Assembly: GCA_019240475.1 (NCBI GenBank)
Contig: JAFAYI010000018.1
Coordinates: forward strand, 176,641-240,640
DNA length: 64,000 bases
DNA from: Acidobacteriaceae bacterium
GTDB lineage: Bacteria; Acidobacteriota; Terriglobia; Bryobacterales; Bryobacteraceae
Reading direction: 5' to 3'
Shown: in pieces, positions 9,043-17,873 of the stretch
Layout: each line of letters opens with the position of its first letter
Numbering within the stretch: position 1 is the stretch's first letter
Translations under genes and position numbers: made by a program
Notes under the pieces: generated by a model
What the model was told of the DNA's origin: nothing
What the model saw: only the letters and a program-made list of their open reading frames with translations
The model's database searches: none

Positions 9043-10239
9043 TTATCGGTGACTGCCGCCACCACCAGCACCGCTGCCGCCGCCGCCGGCGTGGCCGCCT
9101 CCGCCGCTGGATCCCCCGCTCGATGCGTGAGCGCTCGAGCCGGAGAAGCCGCCGCTACTCGCGCGGCTGCCGGAGCCGCCGTTGAAACTTGATGCGGCGT
9201 GAGAAGCCGAAACGTGGCCTCCGCTGGCAGTGCTGTATCCGGTGTTTTGAAACGAGCGAGCGGCTTGCGAGCGCGCCATGGCGTATGCTGCCGGGGAACT
9301 GGCGACCGCTCCCACGGCCGGTGGCCTTTTCGGGTTGACCGGAACGGGAGTGCCGGGCTTGGGATGATTCTTCCACCACGTTCCACCGCCTCCACCACCG
9401 CCATAGACGGGAGCGTAGACGACAGGCGCGTAACCCACGACGCCGGGAGCGTAGAAGCCCCAACCGAACGGGCTGTAGAATGCGCCGTATGCGGGCAGCC
9501 ACGCCCACGAATCAAATCCGTTATTCCAGAACCATCCCGGACTGTAAAACCCGCTGTAGCCGTAATCCCACCAGCCCCCATTGCCCAAAAGGTTGATATT
9601 CCGCGAGGCCTGGTAGCTCGAAGCCGCGTCATATTCGGAGCGAACCACGCTCCAGGCGTACAGGTCGTCGCCTTTCTTGGGGTCGAACTTTTGGGCCTTT
9701 AAGGCCGGGCCGATGGTGGTTTCGTGGCCTTTACTCAGATCAACTTTGTCGTTACCGAAGAAGACTTCCGCTTTACCTTCGAGGACCGCGGCGGTCGGAG
9801 GAGCGTCGGCGCTGATGCGATACAAGCCTTCCTTAGAGATCTTTACAGTGCCCTGGTGATCGAGGATTGTGACGTCACTGTCTTTGAGCAGGCCGGGCGC
9901 TTCGATCATCGCCTCGCCGCGCGTGACCTCCACCTGGGCGTCGGTTAGCGATGGCGAGATCATCTTGATGGCGCTGTTATCGCCGATTCGCAGGAACACG
10001 CCTGGGGAGAGCAGAACCTCCGCTTTGCCGGCGCCGGTGGACAACGTGTCGTTCACGCTCAGGAACACCGAGCGCAATCCTTTATCGGAGACCGGCGCTC
10101 CGTTGATGAATACGTATCCCTCGATGTAGTTCAGCGCGCCAGGGCGCGCGGAAATGGTATAGCCCTGTGGCATGGCGCACAGGGCGCTGACGAAAAACCC
10201 CGCAAGCGCTTTGGCTGCGACGGGCCATACGCGTTTCAT
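9043..10239 (-). CDS. FecR-domain secreted protein with Gly/Ser-rich tail
   Basis: A 398-residue exported protein. The N-terminus is a signal peptide (MKRVWPVAAKALAGFFVSALCA). Residues about 40 to 185 form a FecR-type beta domain (GKAEVLLSPGVFLRIGDNSAIKM, LEGKAEVFFGN). An aromatic Trp/Tyr/Gly-rich segment follows (WWDYGYSGFYSPGWFW), and the last 80 residues are low-complexity Gly/Ser/His. This architecture is common in Acidobacteriota. Without a FecI sigma factor or TonB receptor beside it, an iron-signalling role is not supported; a surface or matrix protein is more likely. Confidence 0.8.
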   Translation of the reverse strand: MKRVWPVAAKALAGFFVSALCAMPQGYTISARPGALNYIEGYVFINGAPVSDKGLRSVFLSVNDTLSTGAGKAEVLLSPGVFLRIGDNSAIKMISPSLTDAQVEVTRGEAMIEAPGLLKDSDVTILDHQGTVKISKEGLYRISADAPPTAAVLEGKAEVFFGNDKVDLSKGHETTIGPALKAQKFDPKKGDDLYAWSVVRSEYDAASSYQASRNINLLGNGGWWDYGYSGFYSPGWFWNNGFDSWAWLPAYGAFYSPFGWGFYAPGVVGYAPVVYAPVYGGGGGGGTWWKNHPKPGTPVPVNPKRPPAVGAVASSPAAYAMARSQAARSFQNTGYSTASGGHVSASHAASSFNGGSGSRASSGGFSGSSAHASSGGSSGGGGHAGGGGSGAGGGGSHR

Positions 10240-10284
10240 GAGTGCAACTCCTTACCCTGTGACGATTGTACGCCTATTTAGTGA

Positions 10285-12567
10285 CTAGTGAGCGGCCGCC
10301 GTTTCAACGGCGGGGGCGGGGTGGGTGTTGCGCGAATAGCGCTCGAAAAATTCGATAATGCGGAGCATGTGGTCCATGCGTTGCTGGGGCGGGCCGGAGC
10401 GCGTGATCTCGTGCCCGACGCCGGGGTAGCGGATGTACTCGACGGGGCGATTCAGCTCTTTGAGCGCGCGAAACAGCATCTGCCCTTGGACGACCCCGGT
10501 GCGATTGTCGGAGCTGCCATGAATGATGAGAAGCGGGGTGTGAATGTCGGAGACGTAGGTGATGGGCGATTGCTGGTCGAGCAGTCGCCGCGTTTCGGGC
10601 TCCCATGGGTAGCCGCCGAATTCCCAAGGCACGAGCTGGAAGGCGTTCCCTTCGCCGAAGAAGGTGGAGAGATCGTAGACGCCGCGCAAGGCGGCCGCGG
10701 CCTTAAAGCGGTTCGTGTGTCCAACGACCCATGCCGTCAAGTAGCCCGCATAAGATCCGCCAGTTACAAATAACCGGTCTTTATCAATGAGGGGCGAGTT
10801 GGCCGAGGCGTCGTCCAGAGCGGCCATGACATCGCCCATCGGCCCTTCGCCCCAGTTCTTGTAATTGGCGCGTTCGAAGGCGTAGCCGTAGCCGCCCGAG
10901 CCTCTGGGATTTGAGTACACGACACCGTATCCGAAGGAGCAGAAGATCTGGAATTCGTGCCACATGGTGAATTCGCCCGGTCCCCACATGGCAGCCGGGC
11001 CGCCGTGCATATCGAGAACCCAGGGGTAACGCTGGCCGGGCTGGGCGTTGATCGGTTTCATGACCCAATACTGAACGCGCGTACCGTCCGGGCGAGTGAT
11101 CCAATGCTCTTCCGGGAGCGAGATGATCTTGCTTTCGAGCCAGCCCGTGTTCAGATCGCTGAGGCGACGCGCCTTCTCGCGAGCAGTGTCGGCGAGATAC
11201 AGCTCATTGGGATTTTCGGCGCTGATCTGCGCGTAGACGAGTTTTCCTGCCGCAGTTTCGAAAGCATTAACGCCGATAGGTCCGGCGACCACGTCCTCAA
11301 TCTTGCGCGTGCTCAGATCGACCCGGCGCAGCGGCTGTCCGCCGTGATATTCGACGGTGTAATAGATGTGGCCGTCGGGCGAAGGTTGAGGGTCGATTAC
11401 GCTTGGATCGCTGTCAGGCGTGAGCCACACGAGGTTCGCGCCGTCCGGGTCGCACGCGGCAAGCATGGCCTGGCGATAAGTCGGCTGATCTGTCTGCTGG
11501 GCGGTGACAATCAGGCGGCGGGCGTCGGGCGTGAACCGAGGATTTCGGTAGGCGTATTTTTCGTCGTTCAGAATGGGATGCTCATTGGAGCCGTCGGCAT
11601 TCATTTCCCAGATCGCGGACTTATTCTGAAGACGGTCCGGATGCAGATGAGAGGGGGGCGCCGAAGCGAATAGAATGCGGTCGCCGTGCGGAGAAAAGAT
11701 AGCACCGTCGTGATCGTGGAAGCTGGAGGTCAGCTGAGTGGTCTTTGGCTCGCTGCCGAGATCTACGCGGAACAATTCCGAAATTTCAAGTTCACCGCGT
11801 AGAGAAAGTTCGCCCAAGAATGCAATGCGGTTAATGTCGTCGGGATCTCTGTGGGCGGAGTTATGCTCCAGCCAATCGCGGATGGAGCGGAGGTCGCCGT
11901 CGGGACTGCCGTGCGGAACATCTTCCGGTTTGTTCTCCTTCGCAGTTTTTCCGGGATCGGCTTTGGCGGGATCGTCGACAGGCGGCCGGTCGAAGTCCCA
12001 CCAGTCTCGACCCGGGCGCTCGAGATCGAAGGTGGGCTTGCCGGGAATCTTGGAGAGCGGGATGGAGCCTGAGACCAGCAGCGCCTTTCCGTCAGGCCGC
12101 CAGCGAACGTCTTCGGCGCCATTTTCGAGCGTGGTCACCATTCGCGGCGCGCCGGGGTGATTGAGTGGCATGACCCAAACTTGCGGATGCTTCTTGGAAT
12201 CGGCGCGCAGGAAGGCCAGTTCATGCCCATCGGGGCTGATCTGAAGGCCGGATACGTTCTCTTCTCCATAGGTGAGTTGCAACGGGCGCGCGGCCGAATC
12301 GCCGAGATCGACCATCCACAGATTGTCGCGATAGGAGTAAGCAGGGTCGTCTTTGGGCGTGGGGCCGGGTTCGGCATGGATGGAACGCACAACGTAGACG
12401 GCGACCGAACCGTCGGGAGCGATGCGAACTTCGGTCACTCGCTGGATCTTGAGCAGATCGGTCTCATTGATGGCTTGTTTGGCGCTCGCGTTTTGATTGG
12501 CGAGGCACCAGGACGAGGTAGCGAGCGCTAGCGACAGAAATACCGATGCGATGCGGACCAAAGACAT
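10285..12567 (-). CDS. S9 family peptidase (prolyl oligopeptidase type)
   Basis: A 760-residue exported serine peptidase of the acylaminoacyl-peptidase/DPP branch. A signal peptide (MSLVRIASVFLSLALATSSWCLA) is followed by an N-terminal beta-propeller of about 450 residues with repeated DGxxLAF-type blades, and a C-terminal alpha/beta-hydrolase domain. The catalytic triad is visible: Ser605 in GGSYAGYL, Asp in IHGSSDNRTG and His in GVGHEI. It would release dipeptides or acylated residues from peptides in the periplasm. It is divergent from the sodium symporter gene. Confidence 0.93.
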   Translation of the reverse strand: MSLVRIASVFLSLALATSSWCLANQNASAKQAINETDLLKIQRVTEVRIAPDGSVAVYVVRSIHAEPGPTPKDDPAYSYRDNLWMVDLGDSAARPLQLTYGEENVSGLQISPDGHELAFLRADSKKHPQVWVMPLNHPGAPRMVTTLENGAEDVRWRPDGKALLVSGSIPLSKIPGKPTFDLERPGRDWWDFDRPPVDDPAKADPGKTAKENKPEDVPHGSPDGDLRSIRDWLEHNSAHRDPDDINRIAFLGELSLRGELEISELFRVDLGSEPKTTQLTSSFHDHDGAIFSPHGDRILFASAPPSHLHPDRLQNKSAIWEMNADGSNEHPILNDEKYAYRNPRFTPDARRLIVTAQQTDQPTYRQAMLAACDPDGANLVWLTPDSDPSVIDPQPSPDGHIYYTVEYHGGQPLRRVDLSTRKIEDVVAGPIGVNAFETAAGKLVYAQISAENPNELYLADTAREKARRLSDLNTGWLESKIISLPEEHWITRPDGTRVQYWVMKPINAQPGQRYPWVLDMHGGPAAMWGPGEFTMWHEFQIFCSFGYGVVYSNPRGSGGYGYAFERANYKNWGEGPMGDVMAALDDASANSPLIDKDRLFVTGGSYAGYLTAWVVGHTNRFKAAAALRGVYDLSTFFGEGNAFQLVPWEFGGYPWEPETRRLLDQQSPITYVSDIHTPLLIIHGSSDNRTGVVQGQMLFRALKELNRPVEYIRYPGVGHEITRSGPPQQRMDHMLRIIEFFERYSRNTHPAPAVETAAAH

Positions 12568-12628
12568 GGTCTTATTGCATCACAAGAATGCTCTATACGA
12601 TACAATTTCCGCGGGACGGGAACTGTCA

Positions 12629-14281
12629 TTGACACTCAGGCCGATAGACTACATCAGTCTTATCCTCTACTTCGCATTTGTTCTGGGCATCGGCTGGATG
12701 GCCAAGCGCAAAGTGAAGAGCAGCGAAGATTTTCTTACTGGCCGGCATTCTGTCCCGGTGTGGATCACGAGCCTGGCCTTCATTGCGGCAAATTTGGGGG
12801 CGCAGGAGATGATCGGCATGTGCGCCTCAGGCGCCAAGTACGGGTTGATGACCGCGCAGTTCTACTGGCTCGGCGCAGTGCCGGCGATGGTGTTTGTGGG
12901 CGTGTTCATGATGCCGTTTTATTACGGCAGCCGGGCGCGCAGCGTGCCCGAGTATTTGAAGCTGCGGTTTGACGAAAAGACTCGCGGGCTGAATGCAATC
13001 ACCTTCGCCGTAATGACGATCTTTTCATCCGGAATCAGCATGTACGCGCTGGGGCTCCTATTCGAACTCGTGCTGAAGTGGAACTTCACCAATTCCGTGC
13101 TGCTATCGGCGGCTATTGTTTTGATCTACACGCTGCTCGGAGGGCTGACCAGCGCGATCTATAACGAGGTGGTCCAGTTCTTCCTGATCATTCTGGGATT
13201 CGCGCCGCTTTCTCTGCTGGCGGTGGAGAAGGCCGGCGGTTGGAATGGTCTGGCGACGCGTCTACAGCCGGTAATGACGCACACGTGGAAGTACGCGGCG
13301 CATTCGAGCGAGAACCCGATGGGCGTCGAAATTTTCGGGCTAGTGGCGGGCCTGGGATTTGTACTTTCGTTCGGATACTGGTGCACGAATTTTCTGGTAG
13401 TGCAGCGCGCGATGGCGGCTGAAAGCATGGCTGGAGCGCGTCAGACGCCGTTGTTTGCAGCTTTCCCGAAAATTTTCATGCCGTTCGTGGTTATCTTGCC
13501 GGGAATTGCGGCCGTAGCGCTGATGAGCATGTCATCGGGGTACGCGGTGCCGCTGAAAGCGGGGGGCGGCTACGACTACGACCAAGTGCTGACCACGTTG
13601 ATGGCGAAGTTCTATCCGAACGGAATGCTCGGAATCGGGTTGACGGCGCTCATGGCGTCGTTCATGTCGGGAATGGCGGGGAATGTGACGGCCTTCAATA
13701 CCGTGTTCACCTACGATATTTATCAAAGTTACTTCCGGCGACACGCGCCGGATAGTCACTACCTGTGGGTGGGCCGCGTGACGACGGTGGCCGGCGTGGC
13801 TCTTTCTATCGGCACAGCCTATCTGGCGACGCACTTTAACAACATCATGGATTTTCTGCAGCTCGTCTTCGCCTTTGTGAACGCGCCTTTGTTCGCGACT
13901 TTTCTACTGGGAATGTTTTGGAAGCGGACGACAGGCGATGGCGCCTTTTGGGGGCTGTTGATCGGGACGACGTCAGCGGCCGCCACGCATGGATTAACGA
14001 TGGCCGAAAACAAAGGCGGATGGATCGCAACGGTGCATCAGTTTCCTTCGACCATGGCGCAAAATTACTGGATCGCGATTATTTCCTGGTCTGTTTGCCT
14101 GGTCGTGACGGTTGCCATAAGCTTACTGACTCGGCCGAAGGCGGAGGCAGAGTTGCACAACCTGGTTTATGGCGTGACGGACATACCGCACGAAGGCGCC
14201 GCGCCATGGTACAAACGGCCAGGACCTCTGGCGATGGTGGTGATCGGGGTCTTGGTCATCGTCAACCTAATTTTCTGGTAG
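12629..14281 (+). CDS. sodium:solute symporter (SSS family), probably for a sugar
   Basis: A transporter of about 550 residues, mostly hydrophobic, with the SSS signature: an N-terminal LILYFAFVLGIGWMAKRK segment, the TM2 region FLTGRHSVPVWITSLAFIAANLGAQEM, and GLTALMASFMSGMAGNVTAFNTVF. This resembles SGLT-like sugar carriers, and galactokinase two genes downstream supports galactose or a related hexose as substrate (inference). The frame is open from 12497, but that part overlaps the divergent peptidase; TTG 12629, eight bases after GGGACGGG, is the probable start. Confidence 0.88.
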   Translation: MTLRPIDYISLILYFAFVLGIGWMAKRKVKSSEDFLTGRHSVPVWITSLAFIAANLGAQEMIGMCASGAKYGLMTAQFYWLGAVPAMVFVGVFMMPFYYGSRARSVPEYLKLRFDEKTRGLNAITFAVMTIFSSGISMYALGLLFELVLKWNFTNSVLLSAAIVLIYTLLGGLTSAIYNEVVQFFLIILGFAPLSLLAVEKAGGWNGLATRLQPVMTHTWKYAAHSSENPMGVEIFGLVAGLGFVLSFGYWCTNFLVVQRAMAAESMAGARQTPLFAAFPKIFMPFVVILPGIAAVALMSMSSGYAVPLKAGGGYDYDQVLTTLMAKFYPNGMLGIGLTALMASFMSGMAGNVTAFNTVFTYDIYQSYFRRHAPDSHYLWVGRVTTVAGVALSIGTAYLATHFNNIMDFLQLVFAFVNAPLFATFLLGMFWKRTTGDGAFWGLLIGTTSAAATHGLTMAENKGGWIATVHQFPSTMAQNYWIAIISWSVCLVVTVAISLLTRPKAEAELHNLVYGVTDIPHEGAAPWYKRPGPLAMVVIGVLVIVNLIFW

Positions 14282-14285
14282 CAAT

Positions 14286-14477
14286 ATGGACGATTTACGG
14301 CGGCCGACAGGATTTCTATTTGCAGTCTTAGGGCTGATTCTTCTGCTCTATGGGCTAATGAGCCCGAATGTGCAGGCGCCGCTCGAACCGGGGGTGAACG
14401 TAAACCTCTGGTGCGGCCTGACGCTGTTTGTCTTTGGAGGATGCCTGCTTTGGCTATCGTTCCGGGCGAAATCGTAG
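14286..14477 (+). CDS. small two-helix membrane protein
   Basis: A 63-residue protein with two predicted membrane helices (FLFAVLGLILLLYGLM and LWCGLTLFVFGGCLLWLSF) separated by a short loop rich in Pro/Asn. It starts four bases after the symporter stop and overlaps the galactokinase start, so it belongs to the same transcript. Similar small proteins occur next to SSS symporters in Acidobacteriota; the function is unknown. Confidence 0.65.
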   Translation: MDDLRRPTGFLFAVLGLILLLYGLMSPNVQAPLEPGVNVNLWCGLTLFVFGGCLLWLSFRAKS

Positions 14478-15619
14478 AGCTGTTCCAAAGACACTTTCGT
14501 TCAAGCGGCGACCCAGTTGTCTATCGCGCGCCGGGGCGCGTGAATTTGATAGGCGAGCATACCGACTACAACCTGGGTTACGTTTTCCCGATTGCGATAG
14601 AGATGGCCTGCTATGCGGCGATCGCGCCGGCTTCGCACGGGAAGGTGCGCCTTTATTCGCGGGACCTCGACGAAAGATACGAAATACAGGCGAAGGAGAT
14701 TGCAGGCGCGAAGCCTACACATTCCTGGAGCGATTACGTCATCGGCGTGGCCCAGGAGCTTACCAAAGCAGGAATTGAGATCGGGCCCGCGGATATATGC
14801 GTGGCAAGCGATGTTCCGACGGGGTCGGGACTGAGCTCATCGGCCGCTCTCGAGATCGCATCCGCGGTAGCTCTTCTCGGACCGCGATCGTTGCCGAAGC
14901 TGGAAATCGCGCGTCTTGGTCAGCGCGCGGAATCGCAGTTCGTGGGCGTGCCGTGCGGAATCATGGATCAGTACGCTTCGGTATTCGGCCGGGAGAACGC
15001 CGCTATACAGATCGATTGCCGAAGCTTACAGCACGAGTACGTGCCGCTGCCGGACGATGCAAGCATCGTTGCGGTGAACTCGATGGTGAAGCACGAGCTG
15101 GGCAGTTCGGCTTATCGCGAGCGCGTAGCGGAATGCCAGGAGGCCGTCCGAGCGATCCAAAACTTCCAACCTGGGGTGCAGAGTTTAAGAGACGTGCCGT
15201 TGAGCCTGTTCCAGCAGATTGAGGAACACATTCCGGATGTTCCGCGCCGGCGCGCCCGTCACGTCATATCCGACAGTCAACGCGTACTGGATTTGGCGGC
15301 CGCTGCGCGCGCCCGCGATCTGCCGGGTATGGGTCGTTTGTTCGTTGCGTCTCATCGAAGCATGCAAGACGACTACGAAATCAGTTGCGACGAGATCGAT
15401 TTTCTGGTGGACACTGCGATCCAAATTCCGGGTGTGTATGGGGCCCGGATGACGGGCGGCGGCTTTGGCGGGTGCACGGTGAACCTGGTCGCGCCCGAAG
15501 CGCGCGAGACTTTCGAGCGGTATCTATGCACCGCATACCGGGAGCGCTACGGCAAAGGAGCTGCCTTCTACGATTGCAAGCCGGCCGCGGGCGCTCAGCG
15601 GGTAGCTGTAGATCCCTAG
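14450..15619 (+). CDS. galK: galactokinase
   Basis: A GHMP-family kinase of about 389 residues that phosphorylates galactose to galactose-1-phosphate in the Leloir pathway. The galactokinase signature GRVNLIGEHTDYN, the ATP-binding PTGSGLSSSAALE loop and the third GHMP motif TGGGFGGCTVNLV are all present. Start options are ATG 14441 and TTG 14450; the TTG has GGAGG at nine bases, whereas the ATG directly abuts it, so TTG is preferred. galT and galE are not in the window. The gene follows the symporter and the small membrane protein in one operon. Confidence 0.92.
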   Translation: MAIVPGEIVELFQRHFRSSGDPVVYRAPGRVNLIGEHTDYNLGYVFPIAIEMACYAAIAPASHGKVRLYSRDLDERYEIQAKEIAGAKPTHSWSDYVIGVAQELTKAGIEIGPADICVASDVPTGSGLSSSAALEIASAVALLGPRSLPKLEIARLGQRAESQFVGVPCGIMDQYASVFGRENAAIQIDCRSLQHEYVPLPDDASIVAVNSMVKHELGSSAYRERVAECQEAVRAIQNFQPGVQSLRDVPLSLFQQIEEHIPDVPRRRARHVISDSQRVLDLAAAARARDLPGMGRLFVASHRSMQDDYEISCDEIDFLVDTAIQIPGVYGARMTGGGFGGCTVNLVAPEARETFERYLCTAYRERYGKGAAFYDCKPAAGAQRVAVDP

Positions 15620-15623
15620 GTGC

Positions 15624-17203
15624 ATGTGGAAACAGAATTATCTGCCGGTTGCGGGTAGTCTCGCCTGGTCCGCACTGGTTGCGGCATTGCCGGTTGTGGT
15701 GCTGCTATATGCGATCGGCGTGCGACGCGTGAGCGCCTGGAGGTCATCGCTGATTGGGCTCGCGGCGGCCGTGTTGGTGGCGTCATTCGCGTATCGGATG
15801 CCGCCCTTTTTGGTCGCCGATTCTGCCTTGTATGGCGCAGCCTTCGGAGCTTTTCCGATCTTCTGGGTTATCTATTGGGCCATTCTTTTGTACCGTCTTA
15901 CGGTAGATACCGGTAAATTCGAGACGCTGAAAAATTCCATCGCGCAGCTCACCACGGATCGAACGCTACAGGCTCTGCTGATTGCATTCGCCTTCGGCGC
16001 ATTTGTTGAAGGCGCGGCGGGATTCGGGACGCCCGTGGCGGTGGCGGCGGCGATCCTGGGCGGATTGGGCTTTGCGGCCTTCGAAGCCGCCGGCATTTGC
16101 CTGCTGGCAAACACAGCTCCAGTCGCGTTCGGCTCCATCGCCATTCCATTAGCAACGCTAGCGGCTACCACCGGCCTGCCCATCGAGCTTCTGAGCAGGT
16201 ACGTGGGACGTTTGTGCGCGCCGGTGTCGCTGTTCATTCCGGCGTACCTAGTGCTGGTCATGGGCGTTTGCGCAATCTGCGGCGTGTGTGGCCGGCGGCC
16301 GCAATCTGCGGAGCGAGCTTTGCCGTCACGCAATTTCTGGTCTCAAACTTCATAGGGCCATATCTGACCGACATCCTGGCGTCGCTCGCAGCAGTGCTGG
16401 GACTAGTGGTGCTGCTTCAGGTTTGGAGGCCTGCTTCGGGGGGCGTTAAGCACGCGCGGTACTCGATGGGCGAGCTGATGCACGCGTGGTCTCCCTATCT
16501 GCTGCTGGTTTTCTTCATCCTGCTTTGGAGCCTGGATGCCGTTAAGGCGGTACTGAATCGGGCGAGCCTGACAATCGCGTGGCCCGGCCTGCACAACACC
16601 GTTCAGCAGATTCCTCCTATAACGGCGCTTGTCATGCCGTATGCCGCTATCTACCGGTTTCGATATCTGGCCGAAGCAGGAACGGCATGTGCAGTCGCAG
16701 CTATCGCAACCGCCCTGGTTCTTCGGGTCAAGCCGAGTCGTGTTCTTCGCTTAGCGGCGCAATCGGCGGACCAATTGAAATTCTCGTTCATCAGCATTGT
16801 CGCCGTGCTGGCGTTGGCGTTTGTGATGAACTATTCAGGCGCTACCGCGACGTTGGGCCTGGCCTTCGCCTCGACCGGTCGCGCGTTTCCGTACTTCAGC
16901 GCGATGCTCGGCTGGCTGGGAGTGTTCTTGACGGGCAGCGACACTTCGTCCAACGCGCTTTTCGGAAGCTTGCAGCAGGTGACGGCGCATCGCCTTGGCC
17001 TGGATCCGGCGCTGATGGCGTCGGCGAATTCGGCGGGCGGGGTCATGGGCAAAATGATCAGCCTGCAGAGCATTGCCGTCGCCGCCGCGGCTGCCGGCCT
17101 CCAGCCCAAGGACGAGCCCGGCCTATTCCGGTTTACGTTGAAGCATAGTCTGTTGCTGGCGTGCGTCGTGGGTGTACTTGCCTTAATGTACGCACGATGT
17201 TGA
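15624..17203 (+). pseudogene. lctP: L-lactate permease (LctP/GlcA family), frameshifted
   Basis: Two overlapping reading frames together make one lactate/glycolate permease of about 526 residues. Frame 1 (15624 to about 16265) gives the N-terminal half, including FGAFVEGAAGFGTPVAVAAAIL; after the run GTTTG at 16266-16270 the homology continues in another frame (LRRVWPAAAICGASFAVTQF) to 17203, with the conserved GWLGVFLTGSDTSSNALFG. Restoring one T in that run gives a continuous protein. Frame 1 alone stops at 16355. This is either a recent inactivating deletion or a sequencing/assembly error; the rest of the gene looks undamaged, so decay, if real, is recent. It follows galK by four bases. 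Confidence 0.82.
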
Positions 17204-17229
17204 CAGGTGTACATTTGTGGTGGTACATT
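17200..17229 (+). promoter_or_regulatory. promoter and likely operator of the toxin-antitoxin pair
   Basis: TTGACA at 17200-17205 and TACATT at 17224-17229 are separated by 18 bases, giving a sigma-70-like promoter that overlaps the lctP stop. The spacer and -10 contain the repeated element GTACATT (GTGTACATT and TGGTACATT), a plausible binding site for the antitoxin acting as autorepressor. Confidence 0.55.
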
Positions 17230-17238
17230 GAGGATGTT

Positions 17239-17490
17239 GTGAAGTGCACGGCGACACAATTGCGGAAGGAACTGTTCACCACGCTCGATAAGGCGGCGGC
17301 GGGTGAACCTTTGGAAGTGACACATAAAGGAACAATTTTCCGGGTAGTTCCGGAACAAGCTGGGTCCAAGCTGAGCCGGCTTACTCCTCGCAAGACCCTC
17401 CTCGTTTCCCCCGAATCGATTGCGGATAGCGATCCAGAACTCCTCGCTGAAATGGAAGCCGAGTGGGGACAGGATTGGAAGGAAGTTTGA
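17239..17490 (+). CDS. Phd/YefM-type antitoxin
   Basis: An 83-residue antitoxin. The N-terminal half (TATQLRKELFTTLDKAAAGEPLEVTHKGTIFRVVPE) fits the Phd/YefM fold that dimerises and binds DNA, and the acidic C-terminal tail (DSDPELLAEMEAEWGQDW) would wrap the toxin. Start GTG 17239 lies about five bases after GAGGA and gives the normal family length; the upstream frame runs into lctP. Its TGA overlaps the toxin start (TTGA), the typical coupled arrangement. Confidence 0.8.
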   Translation: MKCTATQLRKELFTTLDKAAAGEPLEVTHKGTIFRVVPEQAGSKLSRLTPRKTLLVSPESIADSDPELLAEMEAEWGQDWKEV

Positions 17491-17870
17491 GCGTCGCGTA
17501 TCTGGACACACACGTCGCAATCTGGCTTCATGCCGGCCTTATCAACCACCTGACCGAGGAAGCGAAACGTCAGATCGAAGCCAATGATCTGCTGATTTCG
17601 CCTATGGTCCTGCTCGAATTCCAATATCTTTTAGACAAAAAGAGGATTCGGGGAGAGCCGATGGGAATTTATACCGCACTCCATACGGATATCGGGCTCA
17701 GGTTCTGCTCTTTCCCTTTTGCAGCCGTGGCTGTTGAAGCGCTCTCCTGCGATTGGACCTGCGACCCCTTCGACCGCATCATCGTCTCGCAGGCCAAGGC
17801 GAACGGTCACTCTGTACTGATCACGGCCGATCGCAACATTCGGCAGCACTACTCCGCCGCCAAGTGGTAG
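17487..17870 (+). CDS. PIN-domain toxin (VapC-like RNase)
   Basis: A 127-residue PIN-domain protein, expected to be an Mg-dependent endoribonuclease inhibited by the preceding antitoxin. Acidic active-site positions are visible: Asp in YLDTHVAIW, Glu in LLEFQYL, and the Asp pair in CDPFDRIIVSQA, followed by LITADRNI. The TTG start overlaps the antitoxin stop by four bases, with GGAAGG upstream. The lodging of the pair between lctP and moaA, both broadly distributed genes, suggests insertion as a small mobile unit. Confidence 0.85.
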   Translation: MSVAYLDTHVAIWLHAGLINHLTEEAKRQIEANDLLISPMVLLEFQYLLDKKRIRGEPMGIYTALHTDIGLRFCSFPFAAVAVEALSCDWTCDPFDRIIVSQAKANGHSVLITADRNIRQHYSAAKW

Positions 17871-17873
17871 CGC

